Assembly (NCBI RefSeq): GCF_017832975.1
Contig: NZ_JAFIBI010000001.1
Coordinates: forward strand, 682,001-746,000
From: Arthrobacter sp. PvP023
Lineage (GTDB): Bacteria > Actinomycetota > Actinomycetes > Actinomycetales > Micrococcaceae
Direction of reading: 5' to 3'
DNA: 64,000 nt
Below are positions 1 to 8,077 of this stretch, piece by piece. Under the pieces are notes generated by a model. The model made no database searches. It was not told where the DNA came from and saw only the letters and a list, made by a program, of their open reading frames with translations. The number at the start of each line of letters is the position of its first letter. Positions within the stretch are counted from its first letter, which is position 1. The position numbers and the translations under genes were made by a program.

Positions 1-1
1 G

Positions 2-505
2 GTTCTTTCCTACGCCGCCGCCATGGGCGTATCGGCACTCGTGTTCAACAACATCTTCGGGTTCCCGGGCGCCGATGCCACGGTGCCGCTGTTCGGCTTC
101 GTGTTCCTGGTGGCCCTGGGCGTGGACTACAACATCTTCCTGATGAGCCGGGTCCGGGAGGAATCACTCAAGCACGGAACCAGGCCCGGAATCCTGAGGG
201 GCCTCGGAGTGACGGGCGGCGTCATTACGTCCGCGGGCGTGGTCCTCGCCGCGACCTTTGCGGCGCTGGGCGTCATCCCCATCATGTTCCTGGTCCAGCT
301 CGCCTTTATCGTGGCCTTCGGCGTCCTGCTGGACACCGTACTGGTCCGTTCGCTGCTGGTCCCGGCGCTTTCCTACGATCTGGGCCGGCGGATCTGGTGG
401 CCGAGCAAGCCGGGGCGGCTGGAGGAAGACGAACGCGCGCTCGCCGGCTCGCGCGGCGACGAGGGCAGCCTGGAGACCGACCTGGAGGGCGCCGGGCGCA
501 GGTAG
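2..505 (+). CDS. MMPL family RND-type transporter, C-terminal end (partial)
   Basis: The open frame runs in from the left edge and gives the last 167 codons of an MMPL-type exporter, a proton-driven inner-membrane pump of the RND superfamily that usually moves lipids or hydrophobic drugs. Visible are the family's late membrane segments: a hydrophobic stretch carrying LVALGVDYNIFLMSR, in which the Asp is the conserved proton-relay position, then GVTGGVITSAGVVLAATF and a final helix around IPIMFLVQLAFIVAFGVLLD. An acidic cytoplasmic tail follows. The ATG at 23 is internal, because the frame stays open to base 2 with typical MMPL sequence. It converges on the SDR-like gene with only 13 bases between stops. 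The substrate cannot be told from this fragment. Confidence 0.9.
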   Translation, partial: VLSYAAAMGVSALVFNNIFGFPGADATVPLFGFVFLVALGVDYNIFLMSRVREESLKHGTRPGILRGLGVTGGVITSAGVVLAATFAALGVIPIMFLVQLAFIVAFGVLLDTVLVRSLLVPALSYDLGRRIWWPSKPGRLEEDERALAGSRGDEGSLETDLEGAGRR

Positions 506-518
506 TCGCGCTGCGGCG

Positions 519-1448
519 TCACGCCTGGGCCCGCCACCACGCCACCGTTGCCGCCGCGGCTTCCGGCAGCGGAGTCGGATGCAGGCCCAGGCCGGCCTCG
601 CTCACCCGCGAGTCCATCACGAACGGCCGCTCGAACTGGTAGAGCATCTCGGCCAGCTCCCGGGTGTCGGAGGAGAAGCGTCCCATGGCCCTGAGGAGCC
701 AGCCGGGCACCGCACCCATTTTGGGTGCCGGCGCCCCGCCGGCTTCCGCGAAGGCCGCTGCCAGCTGGCGCTGCGTGACGGCCGGTCCCGTGGGTGCGTG
801 CCACACCCGGTTCCACAGGGACGGCGTCTGCGCGGTACGGATCATGGCGGCGGCAAGGTCCGGCACATAGGTGAAGGCGTGCGGCTGGTCCGCGCTGCCG
901 ATCACCAGCAGCCTTTTTCCGGCCAGCACCGCCGGGACAATGCGTTCGCCGGCGTGGGAGGTCCGCACCCGAGGCCCGAAGAAATCGCCCGCCACTACAC
1001 TGACGGTGTTGGTGGGGGACGCCGCGCGCGCCTTGAGCAGGGCTGTCCGGACACCGCGCTTTCCGCCCTGGGCCTCCCGCGGGCTGTCCTCCGCCATGAC
1101 CTCGCCGGGCCGGCTATAGGAGTAAAGGCTCTCAGGAAATACGACGACGGCGCCCGCCTCGCCGGCAGCCGCCAGTACGGTTTCTTCCGCCGCCGGAAGT
1201 TCCCGCATCCACGCCGCCGCAGTGTAGGCGGAGCCGTGGATGCAGTGAAAGACGGCGGACGCCCCGGCGAAGGCCCCGCCGAGCAGCGCAGGGTTGGAGA
1301 CGTCCAGGGACATTCTCTCGATGAGGGCGTGATCCGGGCCGCTGCCGGAGCGCGTCAGGACCCGCACCCGCTTCCCCTGGCTGGCAAGCTGCTCCGCCAC
1401 GGTCCAGCCAACGGGGCCGGCGCCGGTCACTACATAGAGTTCGGGCAT
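519..1448 (-). CDS. NAD(P)-binding SDR-like epimerase/reductase
   Basis: The 309-residue protein opens with a Rossmann fold: beta strand, then TGAGPVGWTVAEQL near residues 8-21, followed by RVLTRSG at the end of the second strand, where an Arg favours NADP. The body resembles atypical extended SDRs (NAD-dependent epimerase/dehydratase or NmrA-like). A SLYSYSRPG segment sits where the YxxxK active site normally lies, but a clean YxxxK is not evident, so the chemistry is uncertain. It is divergently transcribed from a TetR regulator, and both promoters share a pair of palindromes (1504-1518, 1554-1566), so it is the probable target of that repressor. ATG at 1448 is the only good start. The substrate is unknown. 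Confidence 0.8.
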   Translation of the reverse strand: MPELYVVTGAGPVGWTVAEQLASQGKRVRVLTRSGSGPDHALIERMSLDVSNPALLGGAFAGASAVFHCIHGSAYTAAAWMRELPAAEETVLAAAGEAGAVVVFPESLYSYSRPGEVMAEDSPREAQGGKRGVRTALLKARAASPTNTVSVVAGDFFGPRVRTSHAGERIVPAVLAGKRLLVIGSADQPHAFTYVPDLAAAMIRTAQTPSLWNRVWHAPTGPAVTQRQLAAAFAEAGGAPAPKMGAVPGWLLRAMGRFSSDTRELAEMLYQFERPFVMDSRVSEAGLGLHPTPLPEAAAATVAWWRAQA

Positions 1449-1503
1449 TGGATTCTCTTTCCTTGGAAATCTCAGTCTGCGCTTGCTTGAGCGCCCAGCT
1501 TCT

Positions 1504-1518
1504 GAGAGCAGTGCTCTC
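1504..1518. promoter_or_regulatory. Palindromic operator O1 for the adjacent TetR regulator
   Basis: GAGAGCA-G-TGCTCTC is a perfect 15-bp palindrome around one central base. It lies just downstream of the SDR promoter -10 region, where a bound repressor would block initiation. Assignment to the neighbouring TetR protein is inferred from position and from the second copy at 1554. Confidence 0.7.
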
Positions 1519-1525
1519 GAAAATA

Positions 1526-1554
1526 AGAATGGCCCGTCAGGAAGTTCATGTCAA
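1526..1554 (-). promoter_or_regulatory. Promoter of the SDR-like gene
   Basis: On the minus strand, TTGACA (1554-1549) is followed after 17 bases by CATTCT, a weak -10. The -35 overlaps operator O2 and the start site falls near O1, a layout suited to repression. Confidence 0.45.
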
Positions 1555-1566
1555 GAGCACCGCTCT
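1554..1566. promoter_or_regulatory. Palindromic operator O2 for the adjacent TetR regulator
   Basis: AGAGC-ACC-GCTCT repeats the half-site of O1 (AGAGCA) about 50 bp away and overlaps the SDR -35 box. A further lone TGCTCT half-site sits at 1580-1585, just after a plus-strand TTGACA (1573-1578) that may be the tetR -35. The repressor would therefore control both divergent genes. Confidence 0.65.
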
Positions 1567-1606
1567 CTATTGTTGACACTGCTCTGAGCCATGGAATGCT
1601 GGAGCC

Positions 1607-2347
1607 ATGCCAGCTACCGATGCCGCCACCCCGCCACTTCGCACGCCGCGGGAGCGCGCCCGGGCGCAAACCGTGGCCGATATCGTCCGCCTCGGCAGGG
1701 AACACCTGGCCGTCCACGGAGCGGCTGCGCTGTCGCTTCGGGCTGTGGCCAGGGACCTGGGCGTGGTGTCCTCCGCCGTGTACCGGTACGTGCAAAGCCG
1801 GGACGAACTCCTCACCTTGCTGCTGATCGACGCGTATGGCGAGCTGGGCGACGAAGTGGATGCCGCCGTCGGCCGCGTTGCGGAGGGTGACTTTTCCGGG
1901 CGCTTCCGGGCGCTGGGACGCGCTGTCCGCGCGTGGGCCCTCCGTGAGCCCGCCCGCTACGCCCTGCTCTTCGGCAGCCCGGTGCCCGGCTACCGGGCCC
2001 CGGCGGAGCGCACCACGGAACCGGGGACCCGGGTGATCTACAGCCTGATGGCCGTCCTCGACGGCGCGTGGCAGGCCGGCGCCCTTGAGGCGGACGGGCC
2101 CGCAGCTGTGGCGCCTCCGGCCACGGTGCCGCCGGCTCTGGCTGCCGACTTGAAGGTGATCCGCGAAGGGCGGGGCCTGGGGCTTCCGGACGGTCTGCTG
2201 GCACGCGGGGCGCTGGTGTGGACGTCCCTTTTCGGGGCCATCAGCTTCGAAGTATTCGGCCAGTACGGCGAGGGAACCTTCTCTGCCAAGGACGCGCTGT
2301 TCGAACATCACCTGCAGGTGCTGGCCAGCATCGCCGGGCTCGAATAG
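1607..2347 (+). CDS. TetR/AcrR family transcriptional regulator
   Basis: A 246-residue TetR-type repressor. The N-terminal three-helix DNA-binding domain spans about residues 12-60 and contains RQARAQT-like and LSLRAVARDLGVVSSAVYRYVQSRDELL, the classic TetR helix-turn-helix with the Y-R-Y-V-x-S turn. The C-terminal half carries the FGSPVPGY segment found in the WHG/TetR_C_33 ligand-binding domain. It is divergent from the SDR gene and probably autoregulates through the palindromes at 1504 and 1554. The ATG lies very close to the upstream TTGACA, so the transcript may be leaderless or nearly so. The effector ligand is unknown; the SDR substrate or an MMPL cargo would be reasonable guesses. Confidence 0.88.
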   Translation: MPATDAATPPLRTPRERARAQTVADIVRLGREHLAVHGAAALSLRAVARDLGVVSSAVYRYVQSRDELLTLLLIDAYGELGDEVDAAVGRVAEGDFSGRFRALGRAVRAWALREPARYALLFGSPVPGYRAPAERTTEPGTRVIYSLMAVLDGAWQAGALEADGPAAVAPPATVPPALAADLKVIREGRGLGLPDGLLARGALVWTSLFGAISFEVFGQYGEGTFSAKDALFEHHLQVLASIAGLE

Positions 2348-2389
2348 AAGCTGCCGCATCGGGCGGCAGCAGAGTGGCAGCTACCACTT

Positions 2390-2403
2390 TGTGAGCGCTA
2401 ACA
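2390..2403. promoter_or_regulatory. LacI-type operator upstream of the arabinoside operon
   Basis: TGTGAGCGCTAACA is a near-perfect palindrome centred on CG (TGTKAGCGCTMACA), the hallmark of LacI-family sites; TGTTAGCGCTAACA is a common actinobacterial sugar-operon operator. No LacI gene is adjacent, so the regulator is elsewhere. Just downstream lie TTGTAT (2412-2417) and TATAAA (2433-2438), a promoter with a short 15-bp spacer, and a TTGTA-N8-TACAA repeat (2412-2429). Confidence 0.7.
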
Positions 2404-2411
2404 AATTTTCC

Positions 2412-2438
2412 TTGTATCTCAATTTACAACGATATAAA
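2412..2438 (+). promoter_or_regulatory. Putative promoter of the arabinoside transport operon
   Basis: This is an AT-rich island in a GC-rich region, with TTGTAT and TATAAA separated by 15 bp directly after the LacI-type operator and about 100 bp before the first gene. The spacing is shorter than optimal, so the exact boxes are uncertain. Confidence 0.45.
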
Positions 2439-2542
2439 GTGTGTCTCAGCCCACAGCCGCCAGGCCCGGCCCGGCTCAGCCGGGCCGCAGGAGCCCGGGC
2501 GGCCGGCGATCTTTTCCAACGGCTACGTCCAAAGGAGTGACG

Positions 2543-3874
2543 GTGAAGCAAGTTGATTCACGCCCGATGCAGATGACACGCAGGCAATTGCTGCTCGGAG
2601 GCGGTGTGCTCGCAGGCAGCCTTTCGCTCGGCGCGAGCCTGACTGGCTGCGGGGGCGCGGCCCAGGCGGCGGCTAACGATATCCGGTTCTGGCACCTGCT
2701 CTCCGGCGGGGACGGCATCAAAATGATGGCCATGATCGACAAAGTCAACGCGGACCACCCTGACTTCAGGATCAAACCCACCGTGCTCGCGTGGGGTGCG
2801 CCGTATTACACGAAACTGGCCATGGCCTCCGCGGGCGGTCGGCCGCCGGAGGTGGCCGTGATGCATGCGGCCCGTGTGCCCGGCTACGCTCCCGGCGGAC
2901 TGCTGGACGCCTGGGACCTGGACCTTTTGGCCGAGTTCGGCGTGCGTCCGGAGGACTTCGGCCCGAGAATCTGGGAGAAGAGCCAGTTCAATGGCCAGGT
3001 ATTTTCACTGGCGCTGGACTCGCACCCGTTCGTGATGCTCTATAACACCGAGCTGGCCGACAAGGCCGGAGTGCTGGGAAAGGACGGCCGGCTGGCCGGG
3101 ATCTCCTCGCCGTCGCAGTTCCTCGAGGTCAGCCGCGAACTGCAGCGGGTCACCGGCAAACACGGGCTCTCCTACGGGTACCTGGGCGACGGCGCGCAGA
3201 TGTGGCGCCTGTTCTATACCCTCTACCGCCAGCACGGCGCTGACTTCGTCCTGGATCCCGGCAAGCCGGCGCAGGTGGAGCGGGACGTGGCCATCGACTG
3301 CCTGGAATTCATCACGTCACTGCTGGACAACACCATTTCCACCAAAAGCGGCGACGGCGGCACGGCCATCGCGGAGTTCGCCAGCCAGGGTTCGGGGCTA
3401 CTTTTCACCGGCGTCTGGGAGTTGCCCACCATGAAGACAGCAGGCGTTCCGCTCGGTGCCAGCACCATTCCCACCCTTTTCGGAACGCCGGCGGCCTTTG
3501 CCGACTCCCACTCGTTCGTGCTCCCGCACCAGGTCACGCTGGACGAGACCAAACGCCGCGGCGTGTACCAGTTCGTCGCGTCGATGCTGAAGGGCTCCCT
3601 GAGCTGGGCGGAGGCCGGCCATATTCCGGCCTACCAGCCGGTGGTGAAGTCCAAGGAGTACGCAGCGCTGACCCCGCAGGCGGACTACGCGCACGCAGCA
3701 GACATCATCAACTACGACCCCGAAGCCTGGTTCACCGGTTCCGGGTCAGACTTCCAGGGCTATTTCGCCGAAAACGTCCAGAACGTGTTCCTTGGACGGG
3801 ACAAGGCCGCGGACGGCTGGGATGCCTTCATGAAGCGCATTAACACGGTTCTCGCGATGCCGAACCCGGTGTGA
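2543..3874 (+). CDS. Extracellular solute-binding lipoprotein of a carbohydrate ABC transporter
   Basis: A family-1 sugar-binding protein of 443 residues that captures substrate outside the cell and delivers it to the two permeases encoded next. GTG at 2543 is chosen because AAAGGAG (2531-2537) lies 5 bases upstream; the frame is open further upstream but without a ribosome site. The N-terminus has a twin-arginine motif (MTRRQLLLGG) and a lipobox (LTGC), so it looks like a Tat-exported lipoprotein. FWHLLSGGDG and repeated aromatic residues fit the MalE/UgpB-like fold. Operon position with a GH51 enzyme suggests arabino-oligosaccharides or arabinose-containing glycosides. The exact ligand is inferred only from context. 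Confidence 0.88.
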   Translation: MKQVDSRPMQMTRRQLLLGGGVLAGSLSLGASLTGCGGAAQAAANDIRFWHLLSGGDGIKMMAMIDKVNADHPDFRIKPTVLAWGAPYYTKLAMASAGGRPPEVAVMHAARVPGYAPGGLLDAWDLDLLAEFGVRPEDFGPRIWEKSQFNGQVFSLALDSHPFVMLYNTELADKAGVLGKDGRLAGISSPSQFLEVSRELQRVTGKHGLSYGYLGDGAQMWRLFYTLYRQHGADFVLDPGKPAQVERDVAIDCLEFITSLLDNTISTKSGDGGTAIAEFASQGSGLLFTGVWELPTMKTAGVPLGASTIPTLFGTPAAFADSHSFVLPHQVTLDETKRRGVYQFVASMLKGSLSWAEAGHIPAYQPVVKSKEYAALTPQADYAHAADIINYDPEAWFTGSGSDFQGYFAENVQNVFLGRDKAADGWDAFMKRINTVLAMPNPV

Positions 3875-3941
3875 GCACCAGACCCGGCGCGGCAGCCGAA
3901 CCCCGTTTGAGCACCAACCCGCCTGTGACAAAGGAGTCCCC

Positions 3942-4850
3942 ATGAGCACCGCCCGCACCATAGCGCCCGCCGCGAGATCCCAGCGATCCAGGCGTGACAA
4001 TATCCACGGCTGGGCTTTCTCTGCCCCGTTCCTCGTCTTCTTCCTGATGTTCCTGGTCTGGCCCATGATTTCCGGCGCCGTCATGAGCCTCACCGGTAAG
4101 TCCCTCACCGGGGCCAACAGCGGGTTCATCGGCCTGGCCAACTACACCGAGGCGTTCGCCGACTCGGACATGTGGCGCTCGCTGGGGAACACCCTGTACT
4201 TCACGCTGATCAGCACCGTGCCCCTCGTGGTCATCGCCCTGGCGCTGGCAGCAATCGTCAACATGGGCCTGCCGGCGCAGTGGCTGTGGCGGCTCTCCTT
4301 CTTTTCCCCGTTCCTGCTGGCCTCCACCGTGGTGTCGCTCTTCTTCGCCTGGATGTACAACCCGGAGCTCGGCCTCTTCAATGATCTGCTCGCCAAGCTG
4401 GGGATACCGCCCGTGGCCTGGCTGAACGATCCAGCCGTGGCGATGTGGGCCATCGTGATTGCGACCGTGTGGTGGACCGTGGGCTTCAACTTCCTGCTGT
4501 ACCTGGCGGCGCTGCAGAACATCCCGCAGCAGCACTACGAGGCCGCCTCGCTCGACGGCGCCGGCGGCTGGCGCCAGTTCTTCTCCATCAGCCTTCCCCA
4601 GCTGGGCCCCACCACGGTGATGATCGTCATCCTGCAGATCCTCGCGTCCCTGAAGGTCTTTGACCAGATTTACCAGATGACCGAGGGCGGGCCGGGCGGG
4701 GCGACCCGTTCCATCGTCCAGTACGTCTTCGAGGCCGGATTCACGGGCTACCGGCTGGGCTATTCGGCAGCCATTTCCTACATCTTCTTCGGCCTGATCC
4801 TGGTCATTGCGCTGGCCCAGGTCTTCATTACACGGAAAAGGAGCGCCTAG
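3942..4850 (+). CDS. Carbohydrate ABC transporter permease (MalF/UgpA-like)
   Basis: A 302-residue inner-membrane subunit with about six helices, starting with AFSAPFLVFFLMFLVWPMI. The conserved cytoplasmic EAA loop that docks the ATPase reads EAASLDGAGGWRQFFSISLP near residues 198-217. AAAGGAG just upstream supports ATG 3942. It is followed after 2 bases by the second permease, so translation is probably coupled. It forms the heteromeric channel for the upstream binding protein. No ATPase gene lies in the operon; actinobacterial sugar importers of this class commonly use a shared MsiK-type ATPase encoded elsewhere. Confidence 0.92.
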   Translation: MSTARTIAPAARSQRSRRDNIHGWAFSAPFLVFFLMFLVWPMISGAVMSLTGKSLTGANSGFIGLANYTEAFADSDMWRSLGNTLYFTLISTVPLVVIALALAAIVNMGLPAQWLWRLSFFSPFLLASTVVSLFFAWMYNPELGLFNDLLAKLGIPPVAWLNDPAVAMWAIVIATVWWTVGFNFLLYLAALQNIPQQHYEAASLDGAGGWRQFFSISLPQLGPTTVMIVILQILASLKVFDQIYQMTEGGPGGATRSIVQYVFEAGFTGYRLGYSAAISYIFFGLILVIALAQVFITRKRSA

Positions 4851-4852
4851 CC

Positions 4853-5752
4853 ATGGCCACCACCACACTTTCCAAGCCTGCACTCCAGCCCAAGGGGTCC
4901 GCCGGGGCGGCGCCAAACAGGCGCCCGAAGACGCCGCTGTCCCGCATCCTGGCCACCGTCATCGTGTCGGTCCTCGCGGTAGCGTGGCTGGTGCCCTTTG
5001 CCTGGGCAACAGCTACCGCGCTGAAGAGCGAAACGGATGCCGCGTCAACCCCCATCAGCTGGATACCGGCGTCGGGCTTCACGCTCGATGCCTTTGCCAA
5101 AGTGCTGCAGAGCGGCAACATTCCCACCTGGACGCTCAACTCGCTATTCACGTCCGCGGCGATCACCGCCATCACGCTGGTGATTTCCGCGTCCGTGGCC
5201 TACGCCATTTCGCGGATCGATTTCCGCGGCAAGAGGATGCTGATGGGAGTGATCGTGGCCTCCATCATCATTCCGCCGCCGGTCCTCATCATCCCGCTGT
5301 TCCAGCAGATGCAGTCGCTGAACCTGATCGACACGTACTGGGCGCTGATCCTGCCGCAGGTGATCCACTCGCCGATGGTGTTCGTGCTCAAGAAGTTCTT
5401 TGACCAGATCCCGCGGGAGCTCGAGGAGGCGGCGCTGATGGACGGCGCCGGAAGGCTGCGGATCTTCACCACGATCGTGCTGCCGCTGTCCCGGCCCATC
5501 CTGGCCGCCGTGGCCATCTTCGTGTTCATCGGGGCCTGGAACAACTTCCTCTGGCCGTTCATCGCCACCAACGAGAGCTCGCTGCTCACCCTGCCGGTGG
5601 GCCTGCAGACCATCAAGAGCGCCTACGGCATCCAGTACGCCCAGAACATGGCGTCCGCGCTGCTGGCTGCGCTGCCGCTGATCGTGGTGTTCCTGTTCTT
5701 CCAGCGCCAGATCATTAGGGGCGTGGCCACCACCGGCCTCGCCGGCACCTAG
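4853..5752 (+). CDS. Carbohydrate ABC transporter permease (MalG/UgpE-like)
   Basis: The second channel subunit, 299 residues, with six predicted helices after a 40-residue cytoplasmic tail. Its EAA loop is EEAALMDGAGRLRIFTTIVLP around residues 190-210, and FIGAWNNFLWPF is the typical following helix of the MalG group. It begins 2 bases after the first permease stop and is followed 61 bases later by the arabinofuranosidase with its own AGGACTGGAG ribosome site. With the binding protein it makes a complete importer except for the ATP-binding subunit. Specificity is inferred from the operon only. Confidence 0.92.
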   Translation: MATTTLSKPALQPKGSAGAAPNRRPKTPLSRILATVIVSVLAVAWLVPFAWATATALKSETDAASTPISWIPASGFTLDAFAKVLQSGNIPTWTLNSLFTSAAITAITLVISASVAYAISRIDFRGKRMLMGVIVASIIIPPPVLIIPLFQQMQSLNLIDTYWALILPQVIHSPMVFVLKKFFDQIPRELEEAALMDGAGRLRIFTTIVLPLSRPILAAVAIFVFIGAWNNFLWPFIATNESSLLTLPVGLQTIKSAYGIQYAQNMASALLAALPLIVVFLFFQRQIIRGVATTGLAGT

Positions 5753-5813
5753 TCCCGGCACCCCGTCCGACCGCTGCAACACCCACCAACCCTCACCAGG
5801 ACTGGAGTAAAAA

Positions 5814-7349
5814 ATGTCCCGCGCACGCATCACCATTGACCGCGACTTCACCGTAGGTGACGTTCCCCGCCGCATCTTCGGATCCTTTGTCGAACACATG
5901 GGCCGCTGTGTCTACACAGGCATCTACGAACCGGGCCATCCCCGGGCCGACGAGCGCGGCTTCCGCCGCGACGTCCTGGACCTCGTCAAGGAGCTCGGCG
6001 CCACGGTGGTCCGGTATCCCGGCGGCAACTTCGTCTCCGGCTACAACTGGGAGGACGGCGTCGGACCCGTGGCGGAGCGGCCGCGCCGGCTCGACGGCGC
6101 CTGGCACACGCTGGAAACGAACGCCTTCGGCCTGCACGAATTCGTGGACTGGTCCCGTGAAGCCGGGGTGGAGGTCATGGAAGCGGTCAACCTCGGCACC
6201 CGCGGCGTGGATGCCGCCCGCGAACTCGTGGAATACGCCAACATTCCGTCCGGCACACGGCTGTCCGACCTGCGCCGCAAGAACGGCCATGAGGATCCGT
6301 TCAACATCAAGCTGTGGTGCCTGGGCAACGAGATGGACGGTCCCTGGCAGATCGGGCACAAAACTGCGGAGGAATACGGCAGGCTGGCGCAGGAAGCCGC
6401 CAAGGCCATGCGCTTCGTGGACCCGGACATCGAACTCGTGGCCTGCGGCAGCTCCAACTCGGGCATGCCCACCTTCGGCGCCTGGGAACAGACCGTCCTG
6501 ACCCACGCTTACGAGCAGGTGGACTACGTCTCGCTGCACGCCTACTACCAGGAGCACGACGGCGACGCCGGCAGTTTCCTGGCCAGTGCCGTGGACATGG
6601 ACTACTTCATCGAATCCGTGATCGCCACCGCGGACGCCGTCCGGGCCAAGGGCAAGCACAAAAAACACATCAACCTCTCCTTCGACGAATGGAACGTCTG
6701 GTACACCCGTCCCGGCGATGCCGACAGCCCCGCCGAAGTGGGCAGGCACGGCTGGCGCGAGCACCCCCGCGTCATTGAGGACAAATACAACGTGACAGAC
6801 GCGGTGGTCGTCGGGACCTTCCTGAATTCCCTGCTCCGGCACGGTGACCGGGTCAAGATCGCCAACCAGGCGCAGCTGATCAACGTGATTGCCCCCATCC
6901 TCAGCGAAGAAAACGGCCCGGCGTGGAAACAGACCATCTTCCATCCGTTCGCCCGCATGGCCGAGCTGGCGCACGGGCAGATCCTGCGGCTCGCGGTCGA
7001 CTCCGACAAGTACAGCAACGCAAAATTCGGCGACGCCGACCTGGTGGACGTCAGCGCCACCTGGAACGAGGAAACCGGGCGCATCGCCTTGTTCCTCGCC
7101 AACCGCGGGCTGGAGGAAGCCGCCGACGTCGAGGTGGTCCTCCGCGGCTTCGATGCCCGGAAGGTGGTCCGGGCCGACGTGCTGCGGATACCCGACGGCG
7201 CGGACCGGTTCATTACCAACACGCAGGACAACCCCCATGCCGTGGGCCTCACCCCGCTCGAAGGTGTCAAGGCTGCCGGCGGTGAAGTCCGCGCGAGCCT
7301 GCCCGCGCTGTCCTGGGCGGCAATCGAACTGGAGGTCGTGCGCAACTGA
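5814..7349 (+). CDS. abfA: GH51 alpha-L-arabinofuranosidase
   Basis: A 511-residue intracellular-type family 51 glycoside hydrolase that removes terminal alpha-L-arabinofuranosyl residues from arabino-oligosaccharides with retention of configuration. It has no signal peptide, so it acts on imported oligosaccharides. FGSFVEHMGRCVYTGIYEPG near residues 22-41 is diagnostic. The acid/base is Glu173 in CLGNEMDGPW and the nucleophile is Glu292 in FDEWNVWY. The length matches the bacterial GH51 norm of about 500, with the barrel followed by a beta-sandwich C-terminus. It is the last gene of the transport operon and shares the LacI-type operator at 2390. Its product arabinose would enter the pentose phosphate pathway through enzymes not in this window. 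Confidence 0.95.
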   Translation: MSRARITIDRDFTVGDVPRRIFGSFVEHMGRCVYTGIYEPGHPRADERGFRRDVLDLVKELGATVVRYPGGNFVSGYNWEDGVGPVAERPRRLDGAWHTLETNAFGLHEFVDWSREAGVEVMEAVNLGTRGVDAARELVEYANIPSGTRLSDLRRKNGHEDPFNIKLWCLGNEMDGPWQIGHKTAEEYGRLAQEAAKAMRFVDPDIELVACGSSNSGMPTFGAWEQTVLTHAYEQVDYVSLHAYYQEHDGDAGSFLASAVDMDYFIESVIATADAVRAKGKHKKHINLSFDEWNVWYTRPGDADSPAEVGRHGWREHPRVIEDKYNVTDAVVVGTFLNSLLRHGDRVKIANQAQLINVIAPILSEENGPAWKQTIFHPFARMAELAHGQILRLAVDSDKYSNAKFGDADLVDVSATWNEETGRIALFLANRGLEEAADVEVVLRGFDARKVVRADVLRIPDGADRFITNTQDNPHAVGLTPLEGVKAAGGEVRASLPALSWAAIELEVVRN

Positions 7350-7434
7350 GTTCCCCCTGTTGGAGCGCCGGGCGGATGGATAGACTGCCCCTGCACCCGT
7401 CCGGGCGCCCGATGCTTCCAGGAGGGAACCGTCA

Positions 7435-7872
7435 GTGTCAGAGAACAGTGAAAAGCCACAGAACAGCGAAAAGCCACAGAACAGCGAAAAACCACAGAAC
7501 AGCGAAAACGAAGCGGGACAACAGCGCAGCACCGAACCGGGGCCTGCAGCCGAAGGTGACAGTGGCCAGTACGTCGACGGCGACTACGGCAAGGCCGGGC
7601 TTGCGCATGAGGCCGAAGCTGCAACCGGCGACGGCGAATATCCCGAAGGCGATTACGGAACCGCCGGGGAAGTCGAGGAACCTGCCGGCGCCGTGGAAGG
7701 CGAGTACGAAGCCGGCGACTACGGCAAGGCCGGCACGGCCGGGGAGAACCTGGTGACTCTGGAGGAAGCCGAGTACCCGGACGGCGACTACGGCAAAGCC
7801 GGCACTGCCGGTCCGCCCCCCGGTACTGCCGGCCCGGCGGATACTGCCGAGGAGACCGGCGACATTCCCTGA
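7435..7872 (+). CDS. Acidic low-complexity repeat protein of unknown function
   Basis: A 145-residue, strongly acidic, probably disordered protein. GTG 7435 follows AGGAGG (7420-7425). The N-terminus has three NSEKPQ units encoded by an 18-bp tandem repeat; the rest has four imperfect copies of a Y-x-x-GDYG-K/T-AG motif at roughly 25-residue spacing (GDYGKAG, GDYGTAG, GDYGKAG, GDYGKAG). There are no Cys residues, no signal peptide and no recognisable domain. Short Gly-Asp-Tyr-Gly-rich proteins of this kind occur in Arthrobacter relatives, but I know of no function. It sits alone between the arabinofuranosidase and dnaK. The repeat spacing may make copy number variable between strains. Confidence 0.72.
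   Translation: MSENSEKPQNSEKPQNSEKPQNSENEAGQQRSTEPGPAAEGDSGQYVDGDYGKAGLAHEAEAATGDGEYPEGDYGTAGEVEEPAGAVEGEYEAGDYGKAGTAGENLVTLEEAEYPDGDYGKAGTAGPPPGTAGPADTAEETGDIP
7444..7510 (+). repeat. 18-bp coding tandem repeat (3 copies plus a partial)
   Basis: The unit AACAGCGAAAAGCCACAG occupies 7444-7461, 7462-7479 and 7480-7497 with one base change in copies 1 and 3, then a truncated copy to 7510. It is in frame (6 codons, NSEKPQ), so copy-number change would keep the reading frame. Confidence 0.9.
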
Positions 7873-8023
7873 CAGCCCTGACCGGCGGCCGGCTGACCCC
7901 GGCCGCCGGTTTCACGCACAGCGAAACCTCAGCCATGCCGCCGCAATATCCGGCGGAAATCCGCGCATTTTCGACCCTAGCAGTGCTCCTTGTACTCCCA
8001 CATCCAGCTGGCGATCCAGTGAG

Positions 8024-8042
8024 TTGAGCCTAGTTGACTCAA
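8024..8042. promoter_or_regulatory. HAIR element 1 (HspR-binding inverted repeat)
   Basis: TTGAG-N9-CTCAA matches the HspR box CTTGAGT-N7-ACTCAAG in both arms and spacing. It lies upstream of the dnaK -35. HspR itself is encoded as the fourth gene of the operon. Confidence 0.85.
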
Positions 8043-8049
8043 CTTTGGA

Positions 8050-8077
8050 TTGACTTAAATCCCGCCCTGAGTAGAGT
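8050..8077 (+). promoter_or_regulatory. dnaK operon promoter
   Basis: TTGACT (8050-8055), a 16-bp spacer and TAGAGT (8072-8077). The -10 touches HAIR element 2, so bound HspR would occlude it. The distance to the dnaK start is about 70 bp. Confidence 0.6.

Noticed and set aside
7444..7510. A CRISPR-like repeat array
   Set aside because: The 18-bp units are contiguous without spacers and in frame with the repeat protein.
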